Shown: positions 8,509 through 17,342, counted from the stretch's first letter. The stretch: DNA of 64,000 bases from Umezawaea endophytica (GCF_025061645.1 NZ_JANYMP010000044.1:1-64000); one strand, 5' to 3'. The notes: generated by a model from the letters alone, not told the origin. Made by a program: numbers and translations.

Positions 8509-9092
8509 CCGCCGAGGATCCCTACCTCGATCCCGGCTCGAAGGTGCTGATCAACAAGCTCGGCGTGGTCGACGCGGTGCTGTTGCGGCAGGTCGAGGCC
8601 GAAGCGACGTTCCTGCGCGACGCGCAGCTCAAGGCCGTGACGCTGCCCGGCCGGTTCGACCTCGCGCACCTGCGGGCGTTCCACCGGCACCTGTTCGGCG
8701 ACGTGTACCCGTGGGCCGGGGAGGTCCGCCGGGTCGACCTGACCCGCACGGCGACGTTCGCGCACTGGGCGCACATCGAGTCCTACGCCGCCGACGTGTT
8801 CGGGCGGCTGCGCGCGGAGCACCACCTGGCCACCGAGGACGACGAGGGGTTCCTCGACCGGTTCACCTACTTCTACGCCGAGGTGAACGCGCTGCACCCG
8901 TTCCGCGAGGGCAACGGGCGGGCGCAGCGGGCGTTCTTCCGCCAGCTCGCGCTGCACGCCGGGCGGCGGATCGACTTCGGGCTGCTCGACCCGGCCTCGT
9001 ACAACGAGGCCTGCCGGATCAGCATGGCCGGTTCGACGGACCCCCTGCGCGGGCTCTTCCGCGAGGCACTGGTCCCTGGTGCGTACGGCTGA
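8505..9092 (+). CDS. Fic family AMP-transferase, probable toxin
   Basis: 195 residues starting at GTG 8505, overlapping the Panacea stop by 4 bp. It has a complete Fic motif HPFREGNGRAQR with catalytic His131, and the expected upstream segment HLRAFHRHLFGDVYPWAGEVR (flap region). Fic enzymes transfer AMP (occasionally other groups) to hydroxyl side chains of target proteins. I see no inhibitory (S/T)xxxE(G/N) helix in its N-terminal region, so inhibition in trans by a separate antitoxin would be needed; the coupled Panacea gene is the obvious candidate. Target unknown. Confidence 0.9.
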   Translation: MTAEDPYLDPGSKVLINKLGVVDAVLLRQVEAEATFLRDAQLKAVTLPGRFDLAHLRAFHRHLFGDVYPWAGEVRRVDLTRTATFAHWAHIESYAADVFGRLRAEHHLATEDDEGFLDRFTYFYAEVNALHPFREGNGRAQRAFFRQLALHAGRRIDFGLLDPASYNEACRISMAGSTDPLRGLFREALVPGAYG

Positions 9093-9199
9093 TCAGTCCA
9101 CGGGACTACCCGGACGGTCGGCCGAACGGCCGACGGGATGCCCCCGCGGGGGCTCTCCGACCGATGCCCGCTCACGGGGCCCGCTCCTAGCGTCGAAGC

Positions 9200-9904
9200 A
9201 TGACGAACGCACAGCTCGTGGCCATCGGATGGGGACTCGTCGGCTTCGCCGTCCTGTGGCCCGTCCTGCTCCTCGCCAAGCCGAAGCGCCTGGTCACCGC
9301 GAGCGCCGCGCTGCTGTACTCGTGCGCCCTGGTCGGTCTGGTGCTGCTGCCGCTCGGCGGGCCGACGCCGGAGCAGGTGTTCCAGCCGGTGCCGTTCCAG
9401 TGGGTGGCGGACATCGGGACGGAGTTGGCGAAGCACGGGCAACCCGCGTCGCGGGCGCTGGCCACGCTGACGTTCCAGCAGATGGCGTTGAACGTGCTGC
9501 TGTTCGCGCCGCTGGGGTTCTTCGGGAAGCGGCTGTGGCACCTCCGTCCGATGAGGACGGTCGCGCTCGGTTTCGCCGTGTCGCTGGGGATCGAGACCGC
9601 TCAGTTGACCGCGGGGCACCGGATCTTCGACGTGGACGACCTGATGACCAACACCGCGGGCGCCGCGGCCGGGTGGCTCGCGGCGGCCGCGGTGCTGGTC
9701 GTCACGTCACACGCCCGTCGGGTGCCAGACCGTCTTGGTCTCCAGGTACGCCCGCAGGCGGCTGGTGTCCGGCTCCGCGGTGAAGTCCTCGCCCGCTCGG
9801 GTGCGCAGGACCCGCTTGACGGTGCCCGCCGCGGACCGCTCCAGGTCGGCGCGGAGCGCGTCGGGGGCACCGGTCAGGTCCAGCGCGTTGACGTCCGCGT
9901 GTGA
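9200..9904 (+). CDS. VanZ-like membrane protein
   Basis: About 234 residues. The N-terminal ~170 form a VanZ-like domain: helices at about 6-26 and 33-52, FQQMALNVLLFAPLGFFGK, SLGIETAQL, DVDDLMTNTAGAAAGW. The remaining ~65 residues are charged and run about 200 bp into the 3' end of the convergent aldehyde dehydrogenase-like gene. They look like antisense read-through rather than a real domain. A frameshift or lost stop near 9710 is possible. VanZ homologues affect sensitivity to glycopeptides by unknown means. ATG 9200 is preceded by TAGCGT 6 nt upstream, a possible leaderless promoter. Confidence 0.75.
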   Translation: MTNAQLVAIGWGLVGFAVLWPVLLLAKPKRLVTASAALLYSCALVGLVLLPLGGPTPEQVFQPVPFQWVADIGTELAKHGQPASRALATLTFQQMALNVLLFAPLGFFGKRLWHLRPMRTVALGFAVSLGIETAQLTAGHRIFDVDDLMTNTAGAAAGWLAAAAVLVVTSHARRVPDRLGLQVRPQAAGVRLRGEVLARSGAQDPLDGARRGPLQVGAERVGGTGQVQRVDVRV

Positions 9905-10573
9905 CGCCAGCCAGGGCGCGATCTCCGCGGTCCGGCCGGTCAGCAGGTTCACCACACCACCGGGGAGGTCGGACGTGGCCAGCACCTCCGACAGCGTGAT
10001 CGCGGGCAGCGGCCGGTCCTCGCTGGTGACCACGACGGCCGTGTTGCCGGACGCGATCACCGGGGCCACCACGCTGACCAGGCCCAGCAGCGACGACCGC
10101 TGCGGCGCGAGCACCGCGACGACACCGGTCGGCTCGGGCGTGGAGAACGAGAAGTACGGGCCTGCGACCGGGTTCGAGCTGCCGAGGACGGCGGCGATCT
10201 TGTCCGTCCAGCCCGCGTACCAGACCCAGCGGTCGATCGCCGCGTCCACCAGCGCCTGCGCCTTCTTCACACCGATGCCCTCGGCGGCGGACACCTCGGC
10301 GGCGAACTGCTCGCGACGGCCTTCGAGCACCTCGGCCACCCGGTACAGCACCTGGCCGCGGTTGTACGCCGTGGCGCCCGACCAGCCCGCGAAAGCCTTG
10401 CGGGCGGCCGAAACCGCGTCCCGCGCGTCCTTGCGGGACCCCTGGGCGGCGTTCGCCAGGAACGCGCCCTTGCTGTCGGTCACGGGATAGCTGCGAGCGG
10501 ACTCCGACCGCGGGAACTTCCCCCCGATGTAGAGCTTGTACGTCTTCGCGACGGCGATCCTGTTCTCAGACAT
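9707..10573 (-). CDS. Truncated aldehyde dehydrogenase-like protein
   Basis: 288 residues against about 480 for the family. It keeps the N-terminal NAD-binding part (YKLYIGGKFPRSESA, PQRSSLLGLVSVVAPVIASG, LPGGVVNLLTG). It ends before the catalytic half, so it lacks the FxxxGQxC nucleophile Cys and the downstream active-site motifs. ATG 10573 overlaps the end of the full-length dehydrogenase by 8 bp. I recall the same full-length/short pair next to deoC in other actinobacteria, so this is likely a conserved non-catalytic partner rather than local decay. Role unknown; a heteromeric complex with its neighbour is plausible. Confidence 0.85.
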   Translation of the reverse strand: MSENRIAVAKTYKLYIGGKFPRSESARSYPVTDSKGAFLANAAQGSRKDARDAVSAARKAFAGWSGATAYNRGQVLYRVAEVLEGRREQFAAEVSAAEGIGVKKAQALVDAAIDRWVWYAGWTDKIAAVLGSSNPVAGPYFSFSTPEPTGVVAVLAPQRSSLLGLVSVVAPVIASGNTAVVVTSEDRPLPAITLSEVLATSDLPGGVVNLLTGRTAEIAPWLASHADVNALDLTGAPDALRADLERSAAGTVKRVLRTRAGEDFTAEPDTSRLRAYLETKTVWHPTGV

Positions 10574-12002
10574 CGAGGTACGCCTCCAGCCCGGCCCGGC
10601 CGCCCTCGCGACCGAAGCCCGACTCCTGGTAGCCGCCGAACGGGGCGGTGGGGTCGAAGCGGTTGAACGTGTTGGCCCACACCACACCGGCGCGCATCTT
10701 CTGCGCCGCCCACAGGATGCGCGAGCCCTTGTCGGTCCAGATGCCCGCGGACAGCCCGTACGGCGTGTTGTTCGCCTTCGCCACGGCCTCGTCCGGCGTG
10801 CGGAACGTGAGCACCGACAGCACCGGCCCGAAGATCTCCTCGCGGGCGATCCGCATCGCCTGCGACACCCCGGAGAACACCGTGGGAGCGAAGTAGAAAC
10901 CCTTGTCCGGCAACGGGCACGCGCTCGTCCAGCGCTCGGCGCCCTCGGCCTCGCCCGCCGCGGCCAGCTCCTGGATCTTGGTGAGCTGCTCGCGCGAGTT
11001 GATCGCGCCGACGTCGGTGTTCTTGTCCAGCGGGTCGCCGACGCGCAGCGTCGACACCCGGATCCGCAGCTTCTCCAGGAACTCCTCGGCGATCGACTCC
11101 TGGAGCAGCAGGCGCGAACCCGCGCAGCAGACGTGGCCCTGGTTGAAGAAGATGCCGTTGACGATGCCCTCGACGGCCTGGTCGACCGGCGCGTCGTCGA
11201 ACACGATGTTCGCCGCCTTGCCGCCCAGTTCCAGCGTCAGCTTCTTGCCGGTCCCCGCCAGTTGGCTCTGGATCAGCTTGCCGACCTCGGTCGACCCGGT
11301 GAACGCCACCTTGTCGACGTCCGCGTGCCCGACCAGCGCGGCACCGGTGTCACCCGCGCCCGGCAGGATGTTGACCACACCCGGCGGCAGGTCGGCCTGC
11401 TGGATGATCTCGGCCAGCACCAGCGCCGTCAGCGGCGTCGTCTCGGCGGGCTTGAGCACCACCGTGTTGCCGGTCGCCAGCGCGGGCGCGATCTTCCACG
11501 CCGCCATCAGCAGCGGGAAGTTCCACGGGATCACCTGACCCGCCACGCCCAGCGGCCGCGGGTCCGGCCCGTACCCCGCGTAGGACAGCTTGTCCGCCCA
11601 GCCCGCGTGGTAGAAGAAGTGCGCGGCGGCCGTGGGGACGTCGACGTCCCGCGACTCCTTGATCGGCTTGCCGTTGTCCAGGCTCTCCAGCACCGCCAGC
11701 TCGCGCGAGCGTTCCTGGATCAACCTCGCGATCCGGTAGATGTACTTCGCCCGCTCGGTGCCGGGCATCTTGCCCCACACCCGGTCGTACGCGCGGCGGG
11801 CGACCTTGACCGCCGTGTCCACATCGGACGGTGACGCCGTGCTGACCTCCGCGAGCACCTCCTCGGTGCCGGGGTTGATCGTCTTCAGCGGCTCGCCGGA
11901 GCCCTCGACGAACTCGCCGTCCACGAACATCTTGTACGCGGGCTTCAGGTTCGCGATGTCCCGCGACTCGGGAGCCGGGGCGTATTCCCAGAGCTGACTC
12001 AT
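10566..12002 (-). CDS. NAD-dependent aldehyde dehydrogenase
   Basis: 478 residues, full length. Key motifs: VIPWNFPLLMAAWKIAPAL (cofactor loop), FTGSTEVGK, LELGGKAANIVF with the general-base Glu, FFNQGHVCCAGSR with the catalytic Cys, and EEIFGPVL. Lying 5 bp after deoC, it probably oxidises the acetaldehyde released by deoxyribose-phosphate aldolase, or a related small aldehyde. ATG 12002 is used. Operon order is deoC, this gene, then the truncated paralogue. Confidence 0.9.
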   Translation of the reverse strand: MSQLWEYAPAPESRDIANLKPAYKMFVDGEFVEGSGEPLKTINPGTEEVLAEVSTASPSDVDTAVKVARRAYDRVWGKMPGTERAKYIYRIARLIQERSRELAVLESLDNGKPIKESRDVDVPTAAAHFFYHAGWADKLSYAGYGPDPRPLGVAGQVIPWNFPLLMAAWKIAPALATGNTVVLKPAETTPLTALVLAEIIQQADLPPGVVNILPGAGDTGAALVGHADVDKVAFTGSTEVGKLIQSQLAGTGKKLTLELGGKAANIVFDDAPVDQAVEGIVNGIFFNQGHVCCAGSRLLLQESIAEEFLEKLRIRVSTLRVGDPLDKNTDVGAINSREQLTKIQELAAAGEAEGAERWTSACPLPDKGFYFAPTVFSGVSQAMRIAREEIFGPVLSVLTFRTPDEAVAKANNTPYGLSAGIWTDKGSRILWAAQKMRAGVVWANTFNRFDPTAPFGGYQESGFGREGGRAGLEAYLDV

Positions 12003-12007
12003 CGTCC

Positions 12008-12982
12008 TCAGTCCACCGTCACGTAGTCGGGGCCGCTGTAGTGGCCGTCCAACTGGGTCCGCCGCTGCATCAGCAGGTCGTTGAGCAGGGTCGAGGCGCC
12101 GAACCGGAACAGGTCGGCGGTCAGCCACTCGGGCCCCGCGACCTCGTGCACGGCCACCAGGTACTTGATCGCGTCCTTGGTGCTCCGGATCCCGCCCGCG
12201 GGCTTCACCCCGCGCAGCTCACCGGTCTGCCGGTGCCAGTCCCGCACGGCCTGGAGCATCACGTGCGTCACCGGCAGCGTCGCCGCGGGCGCCACCTTGC
12301 CGGTCGACGTCTTGATGAAGTCCCCGCCCGCCAGCAGCGCCAGCCACGACGCGCGCCGCACGTTGTCGTAGGTCGCCAGCTCGCCGGTCTCCAGGATCAC
12401 CTTGAGGTGCGCGGCCCCGCACGCCTCCTTGACCTGCCGGATCTCGTCGAACACCGCGCCGTAGTTCCCGGACAGGAACGCGCCGCGGTCGATCACCATG
12501 TCGATCTCGTCAGCGCCCTGCTCCACCGCGTACCGCGTGTCGGCGAGCTTCACGGCCATGATCGACCGCCCGGACGGGAACGCCGTCGCCACACTCGCGA
12601 CGTGCACCCCCGTACCCTCCAACTCGGCCTTCGCCGTGGCCACCATGTCCGGGTACACGCAGACCGCGGCCACCTTCGGCACCTCACCCCGATCCGGATC
12701 GGGCCGCCGCGCCTTGGCCGCGAGCGACCGCACCTTCCCGGCGGTGTCCGCCCCTTCGAGCGTGGTCAGGTCCACCATGGAGATCGCGGTGTCGATGGCC
12801 CACATCTTCGAGGCCTTCTTGATGCTGCGCGTTGCCAGACCAGCCGCGCGTTGTTCCACGCCAACTTGGTCGACGCCGGGCAGACCGTGCAGGAACCGAC
12901 GCAGCGAAGCGTCGTCCCGAACGGCATCGGCAAGGGCCGGTGGCAGCGGTGCCAACGGCGATGGTGACGGAGCGGCAGCCAT
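12008..12982 (-). CDS. deoC: Deoxyribose-phosphate aldolase
   Basis: Cleaves 2-deoxyribose 5-phosphate to glyceraldehyde 3-phosphate and acetaldehyde in deoxynucleoside catabolism. 324 residues, the longer actinobacterial/eukaryotic-type form. Class I aldolase features: VYPDMVATAK, EIDMVIDRGAFLSGNY, KVILETGEL, the Schiff-base lysine in DFIKTSTGK, and GVKPAGGI. ATG 12982 opens the protein (MAAAPSPSP) with a low-complexity N-terminus. First gene of a three-gene unit with the two dehydrogenase-family genes. Confidence 0.93.
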   Translation of the reverse strand: MAAAPSPSPLAPLPPALADAVRDDASLRRFLHGLPGVDQVGVEQRAAGLATRSIKKASKMWAIDTAISMVDLTTLEGADTAGKVRSLAAKARRPDPDRGEVPKVAAVCVYPDMVATAKAELEGTGVHVASVATAFPSGRSIMAVKLADTRYAVEQGADEIDMVIDRGAFLSGNYGAVFDEIRQVKEACGAAHLKVILETGELATYDNVRRASWLALLAGGDFIKTSTGKVAPAATLPVTHVMLQAVRDWHRQTGELRGVKPAGGIRSTKDAIKYLVAVHEVAGPEWLTADLFRFGASTLLNDLLMQRRTQLDGHYSGPDYVTVD

Positions 12983-13132
12983 GGGACCCACTCTAAGCGG
13001 ACTGGCACGCCCGTCCCAAGCGAACGGGTTTCCGCAGGTCAGGAGAGATCCACACCACACCTTCGGGGGCCCGAAGCGCCGGTCGCGGCGCCACCGCCAC
13101 CCACTGCCCCCAACGGCTCACCCGCAAGCCCA

Positions 13133-13230
13133 CAACCCACCCGCACGCCGACGCAACTACTTCGAACGCCCGCAACCCACCCGCACGCCTACGCAGCTAC
13201 TTCAAACGTCCGCAACCCCACCCCGGCGAC
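13133..13230. repeat. 40-bp tandem repeat, two copies plus part of a third
   Basis: Units at 13133-13172 and 13173-13212 are near identical, beginning CAACCCACCCGCACGCC. A partial third copy follows from 13213. The stretch is strongly A+C rich on the + strand and lies in the 505-bp gene-free region 12983-13487 upstream of deoC. No gene is seen in that region. Confidence 0.75.
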
Positions 13231-13310
13231 CCGACTGACCCGGCCCGACGCAACCCGACCACCAGGTCACCCGAGCACACCTCCCGCACCCCGATCCGAA
13301 GCGCCCTCCT

Positions 13311-13391
13311 CTTTGATCTTGGTTTGTCAAGGCATCTTTCCCGCCTTGACAAACCAAGATCAAAGATCGAGACAATCGCGCGAGCGGGGTG
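13311..13391 (-). repeat. Hairpin element, copy A (complement)
   Basis: A perfect 23-bp stem (13311-13333 with 13343-13365) has a 9-nt loop reading GGGAAAGAT on the minus strand. The inner 11 bp (TTTGTCAAGGC) and loop match copies B, C and D exactly, while the outer 12 bp differ from them but still pair perfectly. The conserved 5' box (CACCCC..TCGCGCGATTGTCTCGAT) occupies 13366-13391 on the minus strand. It lies 96 bp after the stop of the minus-strand DUF1707 gene, with the same orientation relative to the upstream gene as in the other copies. Confidence 0.9.
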
Positions 13392-13436
13392 AGGGAGACC
13401 CACCCCCGACAAAGGCGCGAGCAAACCCCCACCTCA

Positions 13437-13499
13437 AACGATCAGGACTCCAGCCAACCAACGATCAGCAGTCCAACCAACCAACGATCAGGACTCCAG
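13437..13499. repeat. 23-bp direct repeat, three copies
   Basis: AACGATCAGNANTCCA begins at 13437, 13460 and 13483, a period of 23 bp. The last copy contains the stop codon of the DUF1707 gene, so the array appears to have grown from the gene's 3' end. Confidence 0.7.
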
Positions 13500-14138
13500 C
13501 TCCGGCCGATCCCGATCCTTGTTCTTGATCTTCTTCCTCTTGGGCCGCTTCACGTCCACGCCCCCCATCAGCGCCAACCCGGTAATCCGCACCACCGGCC
13601 CTCCGGGGATCGACGGGGTAGACGTGGTCCGGTTCTCGAACGCCCCCATGAACCCCACACCGCTGACGATCACCGTCACCTCCTCGGGCACGACGATGTC
13701 CACACCGCCCCAGAACGCGAACACGTTGATCGTCACCTCGGCCTCGGCGAACCGGGCCTGGGTGAGGTCCAGCGTGACGCCGCCCATGATGGCCACGGCG
13801 TTGTGGTAGCGCGGGACGACCCAGTCGCCCTTGCGGTCGCAGCCGGACCAGAACGCGAACGAGATCGACGACCCCGGCGTGCCCCCGATCCGGTCCACCG
13901 CGGCGTGCTGCGGCACCGCGGGCAGCAAGGCGGGTGAGGGCACCCCGAGGTCGGAGGTGATCGGCACCAGTTCGCCGTAGGTCTTGGCCGAGTACGTGGC
14001 ACCCAGCCGTTCGTCCAGTTCGTGCAGGTCCAGCCTGCCCTCGGCGGCCGCCTTGTGCAGCACCTGCGCCACGCGCTCGCGGTCGGCATCGGACGCGCGC
14101 ATCCGAGTGGGGTCGTTGGGAACCAGCTCGTCGCTCAC
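13488..14138 (-). CDS. DUF1707 protein with LiaF-like C-terminus
   Basis: 216 residues from GTG 14138. Residues ~10-65 are a DUF1707 (SHOCT-like) domain: MRASDADRERVAQVLHKAAAEGRL, then LDERLGATYSAKTYGEL. The C-terminal half has repeated hydrophobic beta units (AIMGGVTLDLTQA, INVFAFWGGVDIVVPE, GLALMGGVDVKRPK), like the cell-envelope-stress DUF2154/LiaF C-terminal domain. It ends in a lysine-rich tail. No membrane helix is present. It is probably a regulatory or membrane-associated protein; the function is not established. Confidence 0.8.
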   Translation of the reverse strand: MSDELVPNDPTRMRASDADRERVAQVLHKAAAEGRLDLHELDERLGATYSAKTYGELVPITSDLGVPSPALLPAVPQHAAVDRIGGTPGSSISFAFWSGCDRKGDWVVPRYHNAVAIMGGVTLDLTQARFAEAEVTINVFAFWGGVDIVVPEEVTVIVSGVGFMGAFENRTTSTPSIPGGPVVRITGLALMGGVDVKRPKRKKIKNKDRDRPELES

Positions 14139-14177
14139 GCGGGCAAGTCTAGGAGTCGGGAGCCGCCGTGTCCGCAG

Positions 14178-15176
14178 TTACGCGGGGGTCGGCCGCCGGA
14201 CCGGCAAACCGGCCGCCCGGTACACCGCGTCGATCAGCGCCATGTTGGCCACGGCGTCGGCGGGTGTGGTGGGGAACGGCGTGCCGTGCAGCACCGCGGA
14301 GGTGAAGGCGTCCAACTGGTAGGCGTACGTCGGGCGTCGGGTGAACCGCTCGACCCGGCTGTTCCCGTTGGCGCGCACCGAAAGCCGGTGCGGGGCCTGC
14401 GGGGCGAGCGGGTTGAACACGCGCATCGTGCCCTCGGTCCCGACGGCCTTCGCGGACAGCCTCAGCAGCGACCCGGCGGACCACATGGACGCGTGCACCG
14501 TCCCCGTGCACCCCGAAGGGAAGACGACTTCGGCCTTCATCGCGCGGTCGACGTCCGGCGTTCGGAGCAGCGCGCGCGCCGACCGCACCTCCGGCTCCCC
14601 GCCGCCCAGCAGCCGCACGATGCTCGCGGAGTACGAGCCCGCGTCCATCATCGCGCCGCCGGCCAGTCCGAAGTCGTACCGGATGTCGGAGAACACCGGC
14701 AGCGGGAAGCACACGTGCGCCTCGACGTGCCGCAGTTCGCCCAGCTCGCCGCTCGCCACGACGGCAGCCATCCGCTGCGCCAGCGGGTGGTAGCGGTAGT
14801 GGAAGGCCTCCATGACGACCAGCCCACTCGCCGAGGCCGCCTCCGCCACCTCGGCCGCCTCGGCGGCGTTCGCCGTGAACGGCTTCTCGCACAGCACGTG
14901 CTTCCCGGCCGCCAACGCCTCCAGCGTCCAGCGCCCGTGCAGCCCGTTGGGCAGCGGGTTGTAGACGGCGTCGACGGCGGGGTCGTCGAGCAGCGCCCGG
15001 TAGTCGTCGTGGATCCGCCCGATCCCGTGCCGGTCGGCGAACGCCCGCGCCTTGTCCCGCGACCGCGCGGCCACCGCCACCACGACCGCGGCCGACGACG
15101 TGCGCGCGGGCTTGATCACCGCCGTGGGAGCGATGCGGGCCGCGCCGAGCACACCGATCCGAACGTGGTCAGCCAT
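14178..15176 (-). CDS. Gfo/Idh/MocA family oxidoreductase
   Basis: 332 residues. An N-terminal Rossmann fold opens GVLGAARIAPTAV and includes VYNPLPNGLH and the conserved GKHVLCEKPF. A C-terminal alpha/beta domain carries EAFHYRYHP and GGAMMDAGSY. These NAD(P)-dependent enzymes act on sugars or related polyols. No neighbouring genes suggest the substrate. ATG 15176. Confidence 0.85.
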   Translation of the reverse strand: MADHVRIGVLGAARIAPTAVIKPARTSSAAVVVAVAARSRDKARAFADRHGIGRIHDDYRALLDDPAVDAVYNPLPNGLHGRWTLEALAAGKHVLCEKPFTANAAEAAEVAEAASASGLVVMEAFHYRYHPLAQRMAAVVASGELGELRHVEAHVCFPLPVFSDIRYDFGLAGGAMMDAGSYSASIVRLLGGGEPEVRSARALLRTPDVDRAMKAEVVFPSGCTGTVHASMWSAGSLLRLSAKAVGTEGTMRVFNPLAPQAPHRLSVRANGNSRVERFTRRPTYAYQLDAFTSAVLHGTPFPTTPADAVANMALIDAVYRAAGLPVRRPTPA

Positions 15177-15194
15177 GGCGGTGATCGTAGGGCG

Positions 15195-16505
15195 TCAGCC
15201 GACCACCACGACCGCGCTGACCGCGCCCCGGAACCTCCCGGTCTCCTGGAACCGCGCCCGCCACGACCCCGGCTCGCCGACCGGTGCCCTGCCGTAGAAC
15301 TCGATCCCACCGTTGTGGTGCGTGGACACCCCTGCCGTGGCGACCCGCTGCCAGCGCTGCCCGTCCACCGAGTGCTCGACGTCCACGGAGAAGGGGGACG
15401 GCGAGTCGTAGGCGAAGTCGACCCTGCCGGTGAACGCCACGGTCGACGTGTCGACACGGGTGGCCGTGAACAGCGGGACGCTCACGGGTTCGAAGACCCG
15501 CACGTCGACCTTCGCGTTCCGCTGCGCCACGAAGGGGTCGTGGCTCACGGCGGTCGCGGTGTACGCGCCTGTCCGCTCCGGCGCGTCCGCGACCTCGAAA
15601 CGGCCGTCGGCGTCGGTGGTCAGCGAGCCGATCGGGCGCCAGCCACCCGTCGGGGTCTCGAAGGTCACCGCCACCGCCGAGTTCGTACGGGGGCGCCACC
15701 CCTCGGGTGACTCCCACCGGACCTGGCCGCTGACCAACACGGACCCGCCCCTGTCGATCTCCGCGCGGTCGATCCGCGCCTCGACCTGGACCTCCGACTG
15801 CCGGACGGCGATCTGCACCGGGTTCGACTCGCCGTAGCCGACGTGCGGGTGGTTGTCGTCGAACTGGAAGAACGCCTGCACCCGCCCGGCGTACTTGATG
15901 TCGAGGTCCGCGGTGAAGGTGCCGTCGGCGGCCGTGACCGCGTCGACCCAGTCGAAGTCGGGGTAGGGCAGGTCCAGCCAGATCGCCGCGCCGCCGAGCG
16001 GGGTGACCTCGCGGGTGCCGGGGTGGCGGCTGCGCAGCCGCCCGGTCGCCGTGACGTGCCGGTTCGCGTGGTCGACGGTCGTCCGGTCCACGACCAGCGG
16101 GTCGAACAGGGCGGTCGCGAAGTACGCGAGACCACCAGCCCGTTCCGCGAGCACGTGGTCGCCGTCGGCGTCGGTCAGTTCGACGTCGACGCGGTAGCCG
16201 CCGAGCCGGTCGAGCAGCACCGGGGTGGCGGTCTCCCACGTCCCGTCGTCGGGAGTGCCCGCGGTCAGGGTGAAGTCGCTGACGACGGCGAACTCCTCGC
16301 CGGTGGCTTCGGAGAGCAGGTGCGTCCTGATCTCCGTGATCGCGCTGTCCGACCTGGCCCCCAGCGTGATGCGGCCGAGGTCGGTGTCGACGCTGTGCGC
16401 CCAGCGGACGGTCGGCCCGGCCGCCGCGTGCGCGACCGGAGCCGCGGCGACGAGCGTGAACAAGACCGTGGACAGCCCGAACAAGGCCGTGCTTTTGACG
16501 CGCAT
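15195..16505 (-). CDS. Secreted multi-domain beta-sandwich protein
   Basis: 436 residues with a Sec signal peptide ([20 protein letters not shown], cleavage about AHA-A near residue 27). Mature part: several immunoglobulin-like or carboxypeptidase-regulatory-like segments, with recurring [25 protein letters not shown] and [13 protein letters not shown] patterns (strand-turn 'ADGxF' units). No catalytic motif is seen. ATG 16505 follows GGGGAAGC. It is divergent from upp. Likely an extracellular or surface protein of unknown role. Confidence 0.8.
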   Translation of the reverse strand: MRVKSTALFGLSTVLFTLVAAAPVAHAAAGPTVRWAHSVDTDLGRITLGARSDSAITEIRTHLLSEATGEEFAVVSDFTLTAGTPDDGTWETATPVLLDRLGGYRVDVELTDADGDHVLAERAGGLAYFATALFDPLVVDRTTVDHANRHVTATGRLRSRHPGTREVTPLGGAAIWLDLPYPDFDWVDAVTAADGTFTADLDIKYAGRVQAFFQFDDNHPHVGYGESNPVQIAVRQSEVQVEARIDRAEIDRGGSVLVSGQVRWESPEGWRPRTNSAVAVTFETPTGGWRPIGSLTTDADGRFEVADAPERTGAYTATAVSHDPFVAQRNAKVDVRVFEPVSVPLFTATRVDTSTVAFTGRVDFAYDSPSPFSVDVEHSVDGQRWQRVATAGVSTHHNGGIEFYGRAPVGEPGSWRARFQETGRFRGAVSAVVVVG

Positions 16506-16631
16506 GACGTGCTTCCCCCTGAGCTCGGAACCCCCGTGTGGTGCTTCCTGCCCATCGTGCCCGACGGGGACGCCGTTCTCCGCGCGGTTCGCCGTCGTGC
16601 GGGGTGCGTGCAGCCGGTTACGGTGTGCCCC

Positions 16632-17255
16632 ATGGACGTGCTTGTTGTCGACCACCCACTGGCCAGGGCTCGGCTCACCACGATGCGGGACGCGCGGACG
16701 GACAACGCGGCGTTCCGGGCGGCGGTGCAGGAGTTGACGGTGATGCTCGTCTACGAGGCGATGCGGGACGCGCCCGTGGCCGAGGAGCGGGTGCACACGC
16801 CGGTGGCGCGGACTACCGGGTTCCGGTTGGCCAACCCGCCGCTGCTGGTGCCGGTGCTGCGGGCCGGGCTGGGGATGGCGGACCAGGCGCACAAGCTGAT
16901 CCCGGACGCGCAGATGGGGTTCGTGGGGCTGGCGCGCGACGAGGAGACGTTGCAGCCGACGCCGTACATGGAGTCGCTGCCGACGGACCTCGCGGGCCGT
17001 CCGGTGATGGTGCTGGACCCGATGCTGGCGACCGGCGGGTCGATGGCGTACACGATCAAGCTGCTCACGGGCCGCGGCGCGACGGACGTGACGGCGATCT
17101 GCGCGCTCGCGGCGCCGGAGGGCGTGAAGTTCCTGGAGGACTCCGGGCTGCCCGTCCGGTTGGTCACGGCGAGCATCGACGAGCGGCTCAACGACTCCGG
17201 TTTCATCGTGCCGGGGCTCGGTGACGCGGGCGATCGGCTCTACGGGGCCGTATGA
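16632..17255 (+). CDS. upp: Uracil phosphoribosyltransferase
   Basis: Converts uracil and PRPP to UMP. 207 residues, the usual length, with [10 protein letters not shown], the PRPP loop [11 protein letters not shown] at about 126-136, and the C-terminal uracil-binding [20 protein letters not shown] sits 6 nt before ATG 16632, consistent with a leaderless transcript. Single gene. Confidence 0.95.
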   Translation: MDVLVVDHPLARARLTTMRDARTDNAAFRAAVQELTVMLVYEAMRDAPVAEERVHTPVARTTGFRLANPPLLVPVLRAGLGMADQAHKLIPDAQMGFVGLARDEETLQPTPYMESLPTDLAGRPVMVLDPMLATGGSMAYTIKLLTGRGATDVTAICALAAPEGVKFLEDSGLPVRLVTASIDERLNDSGFIVPGLGDAGDRLYGAV

Positions 17256-17307
17256 CACCGTTCCCAGCGTCCAGGTAGGCACGGATTAAGCCGTTCGGTC
17301 GTAGCAG

Positions 17308-17342
17308 TGGTCTAGACCTTGGTCCTACCGTGGTCTGGACCA
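17308..17342 (+). promoter_or_regulatory. Two DasR-like sites in the chitinase promoter
   Basis: TGGTCTAGACCT (17308-17319) and TGGTCTGGACCA (17331-17342) are spaced 23 bp start to start, 33 bp upstream of the chitinase ATG. They match the known 12-bp direct repeats of actinomycete chitinase promoters and the DasR (GntR family) responsive element, so N-acetylglucosamine-dependent repression is inferred. Confidence 0.75.

Noticed and set aside
13311-13365. Hairpin copies read as a CRISPR array or insertion-sequence ends
   Set aside because: Copies are 10-21 kb apart without spacers or Cas genes, and no transposase frame lies between or beside them.
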